Shown: positions 29,633-40,358 of the stretch, piece by piece
Numbering within the stretch: the first letter of the stretch is position 1
How the letters are laid out: the number at the start of each line of letters is the position of its first letter
Origin: Lachnospiraceae bacterium 3-1
GTDB lineage: Bacteria > Bacillota > Clostridia > Lachnospirales > Lachnospiraceae
Reading direction: 5' to 3'
NCBI GenBank assembly: GCA_000403255.2
Contig: KE159594.1
Location: 310,001-374,000, forward strand
Length of the DNA stretch: 64,000 nt
The notes under the pieces: generated by a model
The model's input: the letters and a program-made list of their open reading frames with translations, nothing else
What the model was told of the DNA's origin: nothing
Databases searched by the model: none
Made by a program: the position numbers and the translations under genes

Positions 29633-29707
29633 CGGGGTATGGCTCAGCTTGGCTAGAGCGCACGGCTGGGGGCCGTGAGGTCGCAGGTTCGAATCCTGTT
29701 ACCCCGA
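29633..29707 (+). tRNA. tRNA-Pro (anticodon GGG)
   Basis: The acceptor stem pairs CGGGGTA with TACCCCG and the discriminator base is A. The anticodon stem CACGG/CCGTG encloses CTGGGGG with anticodon GGG. The T-loop GTTCGAATC is present. The CCA end is not encoded. GGG reads CCC and CCU proline codons. Confidence 0.95.
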
Positions 29708-29804
29708 CTTTTTCTTTTTATATTAGTGATGTATGGAATCATTTCAACAGAATATACCATAAAACCCATTCGGGAGTGGATTTTTCAAGAGTGATCTTTT
29801 TTCG

Positions 29805-29839
29805 CCACACAATTACATTTGTAGTTGTGTGGTTTTTTT
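29805..29839 (+). terminator. Rho-independent terminator after tRNA-Pro
   Basis: CCACACAATTAC pairs with GTAGTTGTGTGG and is followed by seven T residues. Confidence 0.9.
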
Positions 29840-29845
29840 GTTCTA

Positions 29846-29895
29846 ATAGGAAAGACCTTGTCACCAGAAAGCGTTAAGGTCTATGACTTTCCTAT
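29846..29895 (+). promoter_or_regulatory. Structured leader upstream of the MATE gene
   Basis: ATAGGAAAG pairs with CTTTCCTAT, and nested inside it ACCTT pairs with AAGGT, leaving a 16-base purine-rich terminal loop and a bulge on one side. It lies 37 bases before the MATE start, directly after the tRNA terminator. It could be a riboswitch or attenuator, but it matches no class I can name. Confidence 0.45.
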
Positions 29896-29931
29896 AAGAT
29901 AAAAAAAGAAATAATAGGAAGGAGAAAATTT

Positions 29932-31260
29932 ATGGATCAAACATTTATGAAAGAAAAAAAGATATTCCCGCTGGTACTGTCTATGTCTCTTCCCATGGTA
30001 ATATCCATGGCGGTCAATTCCTTATACAATATTGTGGACAGTTACTTCGTGGCAAAGTTAAGTGAAGATGCTATCACAGCGCTGGCCCTCGTTTACCCCA
30101 TACAAAATCTCATCAATGCCATTGCGATTGGCTTTGCCATCGGCATCAATGCATGTGCTGCCTTTTATCTAGGCGCCGGCAGACAACAACAGGCAGACGC
30201 GGCTGCCACTCAGGGAACCTTACTCAATTTCCTCCATGGAGTAATCCTGACTATTTTATCTATCGCCGTAATGCCTACATTTTTAAATATGTTTTCTTCA
30301 GATAAAACGGTCATCGACCTTGCACTGACTTATGCCAATCGAGCTTTCCTTTTTGCAGTATTTATTACCTTAGGGCTTTCCTTTGAAAAAATCTTTCAAT
30401 CTGTGGGAAGAATGCAGGTATCTATGTTTTGTATGATGTGCGGTTTTATCGCTAATATTATTTTGGATCCCCTGATGATTTTTGGCATCGGTCCTTTTCC
30501 CGCCTTGGGTATTGCAGGCGCCGCCTATGCCACAGGAATCGGCCAATGCTTTTCCCTGCTGGCATATCTCCTGTTTTACTTTTTCTGGCCTATTCCAGTA
30601 AAACTCAGACGGGATGCCATAAAACCAAACAAAGAAGTAATCGCCAGAATGTACTCTATCGGAGTTTCCGCTACGCTGACGATGGCTCTTCCCTCTTTGC
30701 TGATTTCAGCGCTGAATGGAATTCTTTCCGCTTTTTCGGGAACCTATGTGCTTGTATTGGGTGTTTATTACAAACTACAGACCTTCATTTACCTCACAGC
30801 CAATGGAATTATTCAGGGAATCCGTCCTTTGATGGGCTATAACTATGGCGCTGGCGAACAAGAACGTGTCAAGAAAATATACCTGACTTCCCTAAAATTA
30901 ATTGCGGGTGTGATGTTGATTGGGACTTTGCTCTCATGGAGCATTCCAAAACAATTGATTGGGCTCTTTACGTCCAACCCACAAACCATACAGATTGGCG
31001 TTACCGCTTTGCATATCATCAGTTTTGGATTCATTGTATCCGCTGTGTCTGTTACCAGTTCTGGAGCATTAGAAGGACTGGGAAAAGGCGCTCCCGCTTT
31101 ATGCATTTCTTTACTTCGGTATGTGGTAATTATCATACCTGCTGCATTTTTATTTTCCAGATTTGCAGGAGCGAATGGGGTATGGTATGCCTTCTGTTTT
31201 TCAGAATTTATCACGGCTTTATGTTCTCTGTTCATTTACCGAAAGGCGGTGGTAATGTAA
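29932..31260 (+). CDS. MATE-family multidrug/Na+ efflux transporter
   Basis: A 442-residue polytopic protein with about twelve hydrophobic segments. SMSLPMVISMAVNSLYNIVDSYFV opens the first half (shown here in part: PMVISMAVNSLYNIVDSY), and the second half begins near YSIGVSATLTMALPSL. Both are typical of MATE exporters, which expel cationic drugs in exchange for Na+ or H+. RBS GAAGGAGAAAATTT. A structured leader precedes it. Confidence 0.92.
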   Translation: MDQTFMKEKKIFPLVLSMSLPMVISMAVNSLYNIVDSYFVAKLSEDAITALALVYPIQNLINAIAIGFAIGINACAAFYLGAGRQQQADAAATQGTLLNFLHGVILTILSIAVMPTFLNMFSSDKTVIDLALTYANRAFLFAVFITLGLSFEKIFQSVGRMQVSMFCMMCGFIANIILDPLMIFGIGPFPALGIAGAAYATGIGQCFSLLAYLLFYFFWPIPVKLRRDAIKPNKEVIARMYSIGVSATLTMALPSLLISALNGILSAFSGTYVLVLGVYYKLQTFIYLTANGIIQGIRPLMGYNYGAGEQERVKKIYLTSLKLIAGVMLIGTLLSWSIPKQLIGLFTSNPQTIQIGVTALHIISFGFIVSAVSVTSSGALEGLGKGAPALCISLLRYVVIIIPAAFLFSRFAGANGVWYAFCFSEFITALCSLFIYRKAVVM

Positions 31261-31319
31261 GCTCTTGACCTGCCAGCACAAAGCACGGTATTATTTCATC
31301 TACAATTGAGGGAGTTGTT

Positions 31320-32768
31320 TCACCCAAATACCTCCCTCGCTAAAAGCTCCTTCAAAACCTGATTCACCATACCAGGATTTGCTTTCCCTTTCATTGCTTT
31401 CATGGTCTGTCCTACCAAAAATCCAATGGCTTTTTCTTTTCCATTTCTGTAATCTTCCACAGACTTAGGATTTTCTTTGAGAACCTGTTCAATGACACTG
31501 CGCAGCTCTCCTTCGTCATTGACAGTCTTTAGCCCATGCTCCTTTACATAGGAATCTGGGTCAATGTCTTCGTCAAATATTTTTTCAAATACTTCCTTTG
31601 CCACCGTGCTATTAATGCTCCCCTCCTCGGTAAGTGCAATGAGCTTTGCAAGATTAGCTGGAGAAAACTGAATTTCTTCTGGTTCCATCTCCCGCTCCTT
31701 TAATAAGCGCATGGTCTCCCCCATCAGCCAGTTACTTACCTTTTTCGGCTTTTGGCAAAGCTCCGTGGCTGCTTCAAAAAAATCTGCCAGATACTTGGAA
31801 CCTGTAATGATCTCTGCATCATAATCCGGCAATCCGTATTGTTGCTTGTATCGTTCCATTTTCTCTGTGCGAAACTCTGGCTGACCCTCTTTCATCTTTG
31901 CAATCCATGCATCACTGATGACCAAAGGAACTAAATCCGGTTCCGGAAAATAACGGTAATCCTGAGCGTCCTCTTTACTGCGCATAGCGTAAGAATACTC
32001 TTTGATATCATCCCACCTTCTAGTTTCCTGGATGATATTCTTCCCTTCTTCCAGCAAATCTATCTGTCTGTTTTTCTCATTTTCAATGGCTCTTGCAATG
32101 GCCTTAAAGGAATTGAGATTTTTCATCTCTGTACGAGTGCCCAATTGTATGCTTCCTGCTTCTCGTACAGACAAATTTACATCTGCCCGCATAGACCCCT
32201 CATTTAGTTTACAGTCAGAGACCCCAAGATACTGAATCATCATCCGCAGCTTTTCCAGATAAGCAATCACTTCCTGGGCAGAACGCATATCCGGCTCAGA
32301 GACAATTTCAATCAAAGGCACGCCCGAACGGTTGTAATCCACAAGGGAACATTCCTCCCATTCATCATGAATCAGCTTTCCGGCATCCTCTTCCATATGA
32401 ATTTCATGGATTCCAATTGTCTTTTTTCCGTCAGAAGTCTCGATTTCCACACTACCGTTCCTGCAAATGGGCAGATATAACTGAGAAATCTGATAATTTT
32501 GTGGATTATCTGGGTAAAAATAATTTTTCCGGTCAAATTTTCCATACTGGGTAATGGAACAATTGGTAGCAAGCCCCACTGCCATAGCATATTCTACCAC
32601 CTTCTTATTTAGTACTGGAAGGGAACCAGGCATTCCAGTGCATACCGGACAGGTATGAGTATTGGGCGCTCCTCCAAAGGCCGTAGAGCAGCCACAAAAA
32701 ATTTTTGTTTTTGTCGCAAGCTCTACATGAACTTCCAACCCGATGACTGTTTCGTATTCCTTGCTCAT
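31320..32768 (-). CDS. gatB: Aspartyl/glutamyl-tRNA amidotransferase subunit B
   Basis: GatB (482 aa) phosphorylates the misacylated tRNA and passes ammonia from GatA to form Asn-tRNA or Gln-tRNA. Motifs: VIGLEVHVEL at the start, CPVCTGMPGSLPVLN, MEEDAGKLIHD, and a C-terminal YqeY-like helical tail. Its start overlaps the gatA stop by 4 bases. It ends the T-box aspS-gatCAB operon. Confidence 0.97.
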   Translation of the reverse strand: MSKEYETVIGLEVHVELATKTKIFCGCSTAFGGAPNTHTCPVCTGMPGSLPVLNKKVVEYAMAVGLATNCSITQYGKFDRKNYFYPDNPQNYQISQLYLPICRNGSVEIETSDGKKTIGIHEIHMEEDAGKLIHDEWEECSLVDYNRSGVPLIEIVSEPDMRSAQEVIAYLEKLRMMIQYLGVSDCKLNEGSMRADVNLSVREAGSIQLGTRTEMKNLNSFKAIARAIENEKNRQIDLLEEGKNIIQETRRWDDIKEYSYAMRSKEDAQDYRYFPEPDLVPLVISDAWIAKMKEGQPEFRTEKMERYKQQYGLPDYDAEIITGSKYLADFFEAATELCQKPKKVSNWLMGETMRLLKEREMEPEEIQFSPANLAKLIALTEEGSINSTVAKEVFEKIFDEDIDPDSYVKEHGLKTVNDEGELRSVIEQVLKENPKSVEDYRNGKEKAIGFLVGQTMKAMKGKANPGMVNQVLKELLAREVFG

Positions 32769-34285
32769 ACTTTCTCCTCCTGTTCCCTTGGTTGTCTTTT
32801 CAGTCCTGCTTCCCCGTTTTCTGCCACCGGACTTAATTGCCTTTCTCTGGTTTGCTCAAAGGTATAGGCTGCTTGAATAATTTTTTTCTCCTGGAAGCAA
32901 TCCCCGATTAACTGTAAACCGATCGGCAGTCCTTTTCCATCCAAACCACAGGGTACAGATATGCCAGGCAGCCCTGCCAAATTAACGGAAACCGTATAGA
33001 TATCTCCCAAATACATTTTCAGAGGGTCCTGTAAGCTCTTTCCGATTACGGGTGCAGTTGTGGGAGCGGCAGGCCCTAAAATCACATCATACACTTCAAA
33101 TGCCTGGTCAAATGCCTGTTTAATCAACGCCTTGGTGCGAAGCGCCTTTAAGTAGTAGGCGTCATAATATCCAGAGCTTAGGACAAAGGAGCCTAACATA
33201 ATCCTCCGTTTTACTTCCGGGCCAAATCCTTGGGAACGTGACTTTTTATACATATGATGAAGTCCCTCATACTCTTTACTCCGATACCCATATTTCACCC
33301 CGTCAAACCGCGCCAGGTTGGAGCTTGCTTCTGCACAGGCTATGACATAATAAGCTGGAATTGCATATTCTGCCAAACTTAAATCAAATTCCTCAACAAT
33401 AGCTCCCTGTTTCTCCAGTGTTTTGGCTGCTGCAAGAACAGCCTCTTTGATTTCCTTTTCCAATCCTTCGCCAAAATAATCTCTGGGAATCCCGATTTTC
33501 ATTCCTGTTACGTCTCTTTTCAACGCAGAGGTAAAGTCAGTATCCCTCCGGTTTAAGGAAGTGGAATCTTTCTTATCATAAGAAGTAATCGCTTCTAAAA
33601 TAGCAGCGCAGTCAGTAACATCTTTCGCCACAGGCCCAATCTGATCTAGGGAGGAACCATAGGCAATCAAGCCGTAACGTGACACGGTTCCATAAGTGGG
33701 CTTTAACCCTGTCACACCGCAAAAAGAACTGGGCTGGCGGATAGAACCGCCAGTGTCAGAACCCAGAGCATAAAAGCATTCCTGAGCTGCCACTGCTGCA
33801 CAGCTTCCCCCAGAAGACCCCCCTGGTACATGCTCCAAATTCCAGGGATTTCTGGTGATTCCAAAGGCTGAAGTCTCTGTGGTACTCCCCATGGCAAATT
33901 CATCCATATTGGTTTTGCCAAGAATCACCGCACCTGCCTGTCTTAAATTCAGCACTGCCTCCGCCGTATAGGTGGGCACAAAGTTTTCAAGAATTTTAGA
34001 GCTGCATGTGGTCAGTAAGCCTTCGGTGCACATATTATCCTTGATGGCTACGGGAACTCCGGCCAAAGGGCTTTGCAATTCACCACTGTCTATTTTTTTC
34101 TGTACTTCCGCTGCCTGCTGCATAGCCCCTTCTGCCTCTACGGTCACATAACTGTTGAGACTTGCTTCTACCTGATTAATTTGTTCCAGTGTTGCCTGGA
34201 GCGCTTCTAAAACACTGACTTCTTTTTGTTTTATTTTTTCCGCAAGCTGCACTGCGGTAAATTTCCTGATTTCTTTCAAAGACAT
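32765..34285 (-). CDS. gatA: Aspartyl/glutamyl-tRNA amidotransferase subunit A
   Basis: The amidase-signature subunit (506 aa) releases ammonia from glutamine. [11 protein letters not shown] holds the catalytic lysine and [13 protein letters not shown] plus [16 protein letters not shown] the cis-Ser/Ser pair. It overlaps gatC by 10 bases and gatB by 4 bases. Confidence 0.97.
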   Translation of the reverse strand: MSLKEIRKFTAVQLAEKIKQKEVSVLEALQATLEQINQVEASLNSYVTVEAEGAMQQAAEVQKKIDSGELQSPLAGVPVAIKDNMCTEGLLTTCSSKILENFVPTYTAEAVLNLRQAGAVILGKTNMDEFAMGSTTETSAFGITRNPWNLEHVPGGSSGGSCAAVAAQECFYALGSDTGGSIRQPSSFCGVTGLKPTYGTVSRYGLIAYGSSLDQIGPVAKDVTDCAAILEAITSYDKKDSTSLNRRDTDFTSALKRDVTGMKIGIPRDYFGEGLEKEIKEAVLAAAKTLEKQGAIVEEFDLSLAEYAIPAYYVIACAEASSNLARFDGVKYGYRSKEYEGLHHMYKKSRSQGFGPEVKRRIMLGSFVLSSGYYDAYYLKALRTKALIKQAFDQAFEVYDVILGPAAPTTAPVIGKSLQDPLKMYLGDIYTVSVNLAGLPGISVPCGLDGKGLPIGLQLIGDCFQEKKIIQAAYTFEQTRERQLSPVAENGEAGLKRQPREQEEKV

Positions 34286-34635
34286 GGATCTTTCCTTTCT
34301 CCTTCTACCGTTTTCGGCACCTGATAACTTCCATTTTTCACTTCCGGCGCATTTTTCAACATATTTTCACGATCGTCCCCATTCGTCACCACATCTTCCC
34401 GAAACACATTATTTACAGGAAATACATGGGACATGGGTTCCACCCCGGCAGTATCTAACTCGTTCAATTTATCAATGTAATCCAGCATTTCCCCCATATC
34501 CTTTTTGGCCTGTTCCTTTTCCTCTGGGGACAAGTCCAATTTTGCCAAAATCCCCACATATTCAATGGTCTCGTCAGAAATGAGGTTACCGCTGTTTTTG
34601 CAATTTGTCTGCTGCTTTTTTTCTAAATCTTCCAT
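34276..34635 (-). CDS. gatC: Aspartyl/glutamyl-tRNA amidotransferase subunit C
   Basis: A 119-residue protein that stabilises GatA-GatB. The family pattern [30 protein letters not shown]-like helix and [19 protein letters not shown] are clear. An N-terminal extension of about 18 residues is longer than usual. RBS GCAGGAGGAATAGAG. It lies 21 bases after aspS. Confidence 0.93.
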   Translation of the reverse strand: MEDLEKKQQTNCKNSGNLISDETIEYVGILAKLDLSPEEKEQAKKDMGEMLDYIDKLNELDTAGVEPMSHVFPVNNVFREDVVTNGDDRENMLKNAPEVKNGSYQVPKTVEGERKDPCL

Positions 34636-34656
34636 CTCTATTCCTCCTGCTTCTTG

Positions 34657-36402
34657 TTAATCCCTGACCTTGATATGCACGTCCCGAAGCTGCTGTTTCG
34701 TCACCCTGCCTGGCGCCTTACACATAAGGTCCTGAGCATTTCCATTCATGGGATAAGCTATCACCTCACGAATATTCTCTTCCTCTCGCAGCAGCATAAT
34801 CATCCGGTCTACCCCTGGGGCCATACCTGCATGGGGCGGCGCTCCAAACTGGAAGGCTTGATACAGAGCGCCAAATTTTTCTTTCAGCATTTCCTCATCA
34901 TACCCTGCAATCTCAAATGCTTTTATCATAATCTGCAAATCATGGTTGCGGACAGCTCCTGAGGAAAGCTCCACTCCATTGCAGACAATGTCATACTGAT
35001 ACGCCAAAATATCGAGAGGTTCCATGGTTTCCAGAGCTTCCAGCCCTCCTTGGGGCATGGAAAAGGGGTTATGGGTAAATCCAATCTGTTTAGTCTGGGC
35101 ATCTTTCTCAAACATGGGAAAATCATTGACATAGCAAAAACGAAATGCATTTTTTTCCAGCAAATCCAATTTTTCTCCCAACTCTGTACGAATCATCCCT
35201 GCATAATTAGCGGCTCTCTCTTCTCTGTCTGCTATAAAGAAAATGGTATCCCCCACTTCCAATGCTGCAAGACTTCTGAATTCCTCTTTCAACTCTTCTG
35301 GAATAAATTTATCAATGGGACCTTTATAGCTGCCATCCTCCATCACTTCCAGATATCCCAGTCCGCCCATACCGATACCAGTGGCAAATTTCAATAATTT
35401 TTCATGAAAGCCTTTGGACATCTGTGCATGAACCCGAATGGCTCTTACTGTTTTTCTAAGAAATGGCTGAAAGGTACATTTCTGAAAAAATTCTGTTAAA
35501 TCTAGAATCCGCAAAGGGTTCCGAAGGTCTGGTTTATCTGTACCAAATTCCAGCATTGCCTGTTTGTAGCTGATAACTGGATAGGGAGCCTTTGTTACTT
35601 TGCTTCCCTCTTTCGCAAATGTTTCAAATAACCCAGACAATACTTCCTCTCCCACCCGAAATACATCTTCCTGGTCTGCAAAGCTCATCTCAAAATCAAG
35701 CTGGTAAAATTCTCCTGGGGATCGGTCTGCCCTGGCATCCTCATCCCGAAAACATGGAGCAATCTGAAAATATTTGTCAAAACCAGACACCATCAAAAGC
35801 TGTTTATACTGCTGGGGAGCCTGGGGAAGCGCATAAAATTTCCCTTTATATTTTCTAGAAGGAACAATGTAATCCCTGGCTCCCTCTGGTGAGGATGCAC
35901 AAAGAATGGGTGTCTGAATCTCCAAAAATCCCAATTCCATCATTTTCTCTCGTAGGTAAGCAATCACTTTGGAACGAAACACAATGTTGTCTTTTACTTT
36001 CTGATTCCGCAAATCCAAATAACGGTACTTTAGCCGCACATCCTCTCTGACCTCTTTGCTGGTGGTGATTTCAAAAGGAAGGGCTGTATACACATCACCC
36101 AGAATCTGGATTTCTTTTGCTTCCAGTTCAATGGTCCCTGTAGGAATCTTTGGATTATAGGTATCCTCCTCCCGTTTTTCAATGATTCCCTGAATAGATA
36201 CCGCTTGCTCTTTGCGAATTCCATCCAGAAGTTTTCCATCCCGGATGACAACCTGCATAACAGCATACATATCTCTCAGATCCAAAAAAGATACTCCGCC
36301 ATGATCTCTGATATTTTCCACCCACCCTGCTATTCGGATGGTCTTTGCGATATCTGTTTCACTTATCTGGCCTAATGTAACATCTCTGTAAATACTGCTC
36401 AT
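34657..36402 (-). CDS. aspS: Aspartyl-tRNA synthetase
   Basis: A 581-residue class IIb synthetase with an N-terminal OB fold (about 20-105), a catalytic core with FRDEDARADRSPGEFYQLD and a GAD-type insertion domain (about 290-400), and the motif 3 arginine in APGVDRMIML. Co-transcription with gatCAB suggests it may also charge tRNA-Asn with Asp for transamidation. ATG 36402 follows AAAGGAAGTGGAAAAT. Confidence 0.96.
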   Translation of the reverse strand: MSSIYRDVTLGQISETDIAKTIRIAGWVENIRDHGGVSFLDLRDMYAVMQVVIRDGKLLDGIRKEQAVSIQGIIEKREEDTYNPKIPTGTIELEAKEIQILGDVYTALPFEITTSKEVREDVRLKYRYLDLRNQKVKDNIVFRSKVIAYLREKMMELGFLEIQTPILCASSPEGARDYIVPSRKYKGKFYALPQAPQQYKQLLMVSGFDKYFQIAPCFRDEDARADRSPGEFYQLDFEMSFADQEDVFRVGEEVLSGLFETFAKEGSKVTKAPYPVISYKQAMLEFGTDKPDLRNPLRILDLTEFFQKCTFQPFLRKTVRAIRVHAQMSKGFHEKLLKFATGIGMGGLGYLEVMEDGSYKGPIDKFIPEELKEEFRSLAALEVGDTIFFIADREERAANYAGMIRTELGEKLDLLEKNAFRFCYVNDFPMFEKDAQTKQIGFTHNPFSMPQGGLEALETMEPLDILAYQYDIVCNGVELSSGAVRNHDLQIMIKAFEIAGYDEEMLKEKFGALYQAFQFGAPPHAGMAPGVDRMIMLLREEENIREVIAYPMNGNAQDLMCKAPGRVTKQQLRDVHIKVRD

Positions 36403-36424
36403 ATTTTCCACTTCCTTTCCATAC

Positions 36425-36795
36425 AAAAACCCCGGAATACTTTCGTATTCCGGGGCGAATTTTTCATAAAATCCGCGGTACCACCCGCATTGAGAAATAG
36501 ACTTCCTGCCCTTGCAGGGAACATGTCCTTCTCCACTCTTAGGATTGTGTCAGAACTCTGCCTTACACCTCTCCTTGTGCTTAACGCGCACAACGTACTG
36601 ACCTACTTGTCTGCTACAGATCTTTTTCTGCTTACGGACTGTTCAACCAGTCTGCTCCAGAGTGTTCCCTTTCGGAACGATATGAAAATACTTCTGTATC
36701 GCTCCTTATCTTCTCTTCCAAATGGCGCTCTCAGTCGGTGACGCCATATTCCTGTCGGCCTCTGAAAATAAGAGTCTCCTTCAACGCTTTATTTT
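36425..36795 (-). promoter_or_regulatory. T-box leader of aspS-gatCAB
   Basis: On the minus strand the leader holds the T-box sequence GCGGGTGGTACCGCGG (about 36,470-36,492), which pairs with uncharged tRNA and forms the antiterminator. It is followed by a perfect terminator hairpin CCCCGGAATAC/GTATTCCGGGG at 36,430-36,455 and a U-run. The upstream 270 bases should contain stem I. Two GAC triplets lie in its first part, which would fit a specifier for aspartate, but I could not fold stem I well enough to choose one. Confidence 0.92.
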
Positions 36796-36892
36796 TTATA
36801 TTTTTTAGTTATGGGTTATCTTAGCACAGATTATTCTATTTGGCAAGTATATTTTTCAGATAATTGTTATGATAATTGTTATGACTAAACTG

Positions 36893-37159
36893 TTACTTAT
36901 GGTTTTCCTTCCTTTCCCTGGCAAGTGTTCTGGATAATCCCTCTACTGTAGATGAAAAAAAGATACCCCATCCATTTATTTTCTTCTGGCACATGCTGAT
37001 ATTTCTTGGATTCTCACCAAAGGCTTCCTCATTCTTCTCCAATCTGTCTGTGGACAATCCTACGTTTGTAAAAACCTCACAAATGGCGGTATACGTGTCT
37101 TTTTCATTGGGTGAACCGAAATTATAGACTCCGCCCCTAACTTTTCTTTTGTTTCCCAT
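36893..37159 (-). pseudogene. C-terminal fragment of an RmlD-like sugar-nucleotide reductase
   Basis: The 88 residues read GGVYNFGS, then NPRNISMCQKKINGWGI and a final FSSTVEGLSRTLA. This is how the end of RmlD-type SDR proteins looks (YNFGS..., PRN..M...K). The Rossmann N-terminus and the YxxxK active site are missing. It sits just upstream of the T-box leader on the same strand. Confidence 0.6.
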
Positions 37160-37232
37160 ACATTTCTTTCCATTCCTTGGATACCTTCTTTCCGATATTG
37201 TGGGAATTATCTGACCTCTAACCGTTTTTCCG

Positions 37233-37748
37233 TCAAAAGTCCAATGTAATCCAATATCTTCGTGTCACCCGCTTTTCTTTCTCAACTACATGTTCAATTT
37301 TGTCCCAAAGCACGCCGCCATTTCGTTCTATCACACAAGCAGAACCATAATTATCATCATTGCAGGTCAGCAATACTTGATCAAGATGCAGTACATCTCT
37401 CCCATAGGGCAAGGCTCTTTTTAGCATCTCAGTTCCTATCCCTTGATTCCACTTGGAATAGCGCACGCCATACCCTATGTGTCCTCCTAATTTGAGCAAA
37501 GATTCTGTCAATTCATGTCGAATACAAATCTCACCTAAAAATTCATTCTCATCAACCATCCAGAAATACGTGGCAGGAACCCATCCTGTGGGAAGATGAA
37601 CGCCTGCTTCATAATTCCTGATTGTCTCAAAAATATCCGTAGATTCTGTATCCAGAAAGGAAAATGTTCGTACTTTATGTATTCGGTATTCCTCTGCGGC
37701 TTCCACATAACTTTGATAATATTTCTCATCTGGTCTTACTAACTGCAT
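37233..37748 (-). CDS. GNAT-family acetyltransferase
   Basis: A 171-residue protein with the GNAT acetyl-CoA motif region IGYGVRYSKWNQGIGTEMLK and the LLTCNDDNYGSACVIERNG strand-helix. Its substrate is unknown. GAAAGGAGAAAGTGTT precedes the ATG. Confidence 0.87.
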   Translation of the reverse strand: MQLVRPDEKYYQSYVEAAEEYRIHKVRTFSFLDTESTDIFETIRNYEAGVHLPTGWVPATYFWMVDENEFLGEICIRHELTESLLKLGGHIGYGVRYSKWNQGIGTEMLKRALPYGRDVLHLDQVLLTCNDDNYGSACVIERNGGVLWDKIEHVVEKEKRVTRRYWITLDF

Positions 37749-37797
37749 AACACTTTCTCCTTTCCTTCCAGATCAAATTAAGGAATTACGAAACTAT

Positions 37798-38346
37798 TCA
37801 AAGACGCACAACCATATATTCATGTTGAACTGCTGGTAAAAACTTATGCAACAAATCATCAATTTTCAACCGTATACTGGAAGTATTGATACAAGGATGG
37901 CAACCAAAATATTGCGACTGAATGACATCCGCGTCCACCAAAAGGGTCACCTGATTATGATTGTCATTCATTAATCCCATCACACTGACAGACCCTGGCG
38001 TAACCTTAAGATACTTTTCCATAAATTCCTCTGGCGCAAAAGAAAGTCGGGAGCTATTGATCTGGTGAGAGATATCTTTCGTTTTAAATTTTTTATCTGC
38101 TAAAATCATCAGCATATAAAATTTCGTCTTCTGTCCATTGCAGAGAAAAAGATTTTTACAGATTGCAGCTGGTTTCAATACCTGATCTACTTTCTCACAG
38201 GCTTCCATGGTAAACGCAGCTTCATGATCTACTCTATCATAATCAATTTGCAAAGAATCCAGCAAATCATACACAGCCATTTCTTCTTTTCTCCTATCCT
38301 TATTGTCACAGGGACGCCCATGCTGCAGGATCAACTCTGTCCTCAT
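37798..38346 (-). CDS. YbaK/ProXp-type aminoacyl-tRNA deacylase (PrdX-like)
   Basis: A 182-residue editing-domain protein. VYDLLDSLQIDYDRVDHEAAFT and the KNLFLCN and HQINSSRLSFA segments are typical of the PrdX/ProX family, which hydrolyses Ala-tRNA(Pro) or related mischarged tRNAs. ATG 38346 is preferred for GCGGAGGAATAAGT upstream, which gives the N-terminal GRP...R motif of homologues. Confidence 0.8.
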   Translation of the reverse strand: MRTELILQHGRPCDNKDRRKEEMAVYDLLDSLQIDYDRVDHEAAFTMEACEKVDQVLKPAAICKNLFLCNGQKTKFYMLMILADKKFKTKDISHQINSSRLSFAPEEFMEKYLKVTPGSVSVMGLMNDNHNQVTLLVDADVIQSQYFGCHPCINTSSIRLKIDDLLHKFLPAVQHEYMVVRL

Positions 38347-38413
38347 ACTTATTCCTCCGCTAACTTTTTCTCTTTCTAATATAAATTGTGTCATCTACCA
38401 AAGCCAGACTGCC

Positions 38414-39346
38414 CTACTCCCCAAATAATGGGGTAGAATAATATCTGTCTCCACTGTCTGGCATCAATGCCACAATCGTTTTCCCTTCATTTTCTGGCCG
38501 TTTTGCCAATTCCAAGGCTGCAAATAAAGCTGCACCAGATGAAATCCCAACAAGAACACCTTCTGCCTTTGCAAGCTCTTTGGCTGCTGCAAAAGATGCA
38601 TCATCCTCTACTGGAAAAATTTCATCATATACCTTTGTATTGAGAATATCTGGCACAAATCCTGCCCCAATTCCCTGAATCTTATGAGAACCACTCTTTC
38701 CTTCTGACAGTACTGGAGATGATAAAGGTTCCACTGCTACTACCTTCACCTGAGGATTCTGAGATTTCAGATATTCGCCCACACCAGTAATGGTGCCTCC
38801 CGTTCCTACGCCTGCTACAAAAATATCCACACTGCCATCTGTATCCTTCCAGATTTCCGGCCCTGTGGTTTTTCTGTGGATTTCAGGGTTTGCTGGATTT
38901 TCAAACTGTCCTGGAATAAAGCTGTTTTCAATCTCTTTTGCCAACTCTTCTGCTTTGGCAATGGCTCCTTTCATGCCCTTTGCCCCTTCGGTCAATACCA
39001 ATTCTGCACCGTAAGCCTTTAGAATATTCCTGCGCTCTGCGCTCATGGTCTCTGGCATGGTAAGAATCACTCGATAGCCCTTGGAAGCCGCAACAACAGC
39101 AAGACCAATTCCTGTATTTCCAGAAGTGGGCTCAATGATAACAGATCCCTTTTTCAACTTTCCTTTTTCTTCTGCATCCTCAATCATGGCTCTGGCAATG
39201 CGATCCTTTGCACTTCCTGCTGGATTAAAATATTCTAATTTCACCAAAACTTTGGCTTTCAACCCGTGACGTTTCTCAATATTCATCACCTCCACCAATG
39301 GAGTATTTCCAATCAAATCTAAGGTTCCCTGATAAATTTTTGACAT
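38414..39346 (-). CDS. cysK: Cysteine synthase A (O-acetylserine sulfhydrylase)
   Basis: A 310-residue PLP enzyme. [11 protein letters not shown] holds the PLP lysine, [11 protein letters not shown] the substrate loop, and [13 protein letters not shown] the phosphate-binding loop. It makes cysteine from O-acetylserine and sulfide. RBS AAGGAGAAATAAAA. It follows the TtcA-like gene by only 2 bases, so sulfur supply and tRNA thiolation may share a transcript. Confidence 0.96.
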   Translation of the reverse strand: MSKIYQGTLDLIGNTPLVEVMNIEKRHGLKAKVLVKLEYFNPAGSAKDRIARAMIEDAEEKGKLKKGSVIIEPTSGNTGIGLAVVAASKGYRVILTMPETMSAERRNILKAYGAELVLTEGAKGMKGAIAKAEELAKEIENSFIPGQFENPANPEIHRKTTGPEIWKDTDGSVDIFVAGVGTGGTITGVGEYLKSQNPQVKVVAVEPLSSPVLSEGKSGSHKIQGIGAGFVPDILNTKVYDEIFPVEDDASFAAAKELAKAEGVLVGISSGAALFAALELAKRPENEGKTIVALMPDSGDRYYSTPLFGE

Positions 39347-39348
39347 TT

Positions 39349-40212
39349 TTATTTCTCCTTTTTTTGTAATTTATCATAGCTCTCCAGAAAATGATGCTTC
39401 ACGCCTTGTTCTTTATAAGCAATTACCGTACTTAAATTCACATTTTCTACGCTGCGGAAAATATTTGCCTCTACAAAGGGATTGACTTGTTTTAATTGCT
39501 CAATCAATTGTTTCACTTCCATCCGCTTGGAAGTGGTTTCATTATTTGGGTCATTGACGGCACAGGCTTCCGTAAACCGACAGGCACATTGAAGAAACTG
39601 CAGCCCATTATAATCCCGCCAATGTTTAATATCCTCTTCTCTGATATAATACATGGGACGAATCAATTCCATACCTGGAAAATTCGTACTGTGCAGCTTC
39701 GGCATCATAGTCTGTATCTGCCCTCCATAAAGCATTCCCATCAGGATAGTCTCAATCACATCATCATAATGGTGGCCAAGGGCAATTTTATTACAGCCAA
39801 GTTCCCTTGCCTGATGATAAAGATGACCACGGCGCATTCGCGCACAGAGATAGCAGGGCGATTTTTCTATTTCATAAACTGCATCAAAAATATCAGATTC
39901 AAACACAGTGATCGGAATATTCATCTTTGCTGCATTGTCCTCAATCATTTTCCGGTTTGCCTTTAAATAGCCTGGATCCATCACCAAAAATTCCAAAGTA
40001 AAAGAAACCTTTCTATGTTTTTGTAATTCCTGGAATAGCTTTGCCAACAGCATGGAATCTTTTCCGCCGGAAATGCAGACTGCAATTTTGTCTCCCTCCT
40101 GCACCAGCTCATAATCTCGTACTGCCTTTGCAAAACGTGAAAATAATGCTTTATGAAATTTTTTCTGAATGCTTTTTTCAACTTCTTTTGCCTGATTGAC
40201 TGCTTTTTCCAT
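39349..40212 (-). CDS. TtcA-like PP-loop tRNA thiolase
   Basis: A 287-residue PP-loop ATPase with [12 protein letters not shown], the [13 protein letters not shown] Cys-X2-Cys pair, [19 protein letters not shown] and a later Cys in QCACRF, as in TtcA-type proteins with an Fe-S cluster. TtcA makes 2-thiocytidine at tRNA position 32. Family sure, exact target inferred. Confidence 0.85.
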   Translation of the reverse strand: MEKAVNQAKEVEKSIQKKFHKALFSRFAKAVRDYELVQEGDKIAVCISGGKDSMLLAKLFQELQKHRKVSFTLEFLVMDPGYLKANRKMIEDNAAKMNIPITVFESDIFDAVYEIEKSPCYLCARMRRGHLYHQARELGCNKIALGHHYDDVIETILMGMLYGGQIQTMMPKLHSTNFPGMELIRPMYYIREEDIKHWRDYNGLQFLQCACRFTEACAVNDPNNETTSKRMEVKQLIEQLKQVNPFVEANIFRSVENVNLSTVIAYKEQGVKHHFLESYDKLQKKEK

Positions 40213-40312
40213 CTTAAATATCCCTCACCCTATCCAATCTTCATTACTGGAACTGTCTGGTCATTTCTCTACGGTTCTAATGTTCGTATTATATTCTTTT
40301 CTCGGTATAATG

Positions 40313-40350
40313 GCAACAGCCTCTTTGTAAAAATACAAAGAGGCTGTTGC
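40313..40350. terminator. Perfect hairpin between the TtcA-like and anti-sigma genes
   Basis: GCAACAGCCTCTTTGT pairs perfectly with ACAAAGAGGCTGTTGC. It lies 9 bases after the stop of the anti-sigma-like gene and ahead of the TtcA-like start. U-runs are weak on both sides. Confidence 0.65.
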
Positions 40351-40358
40351 AAAAACTC

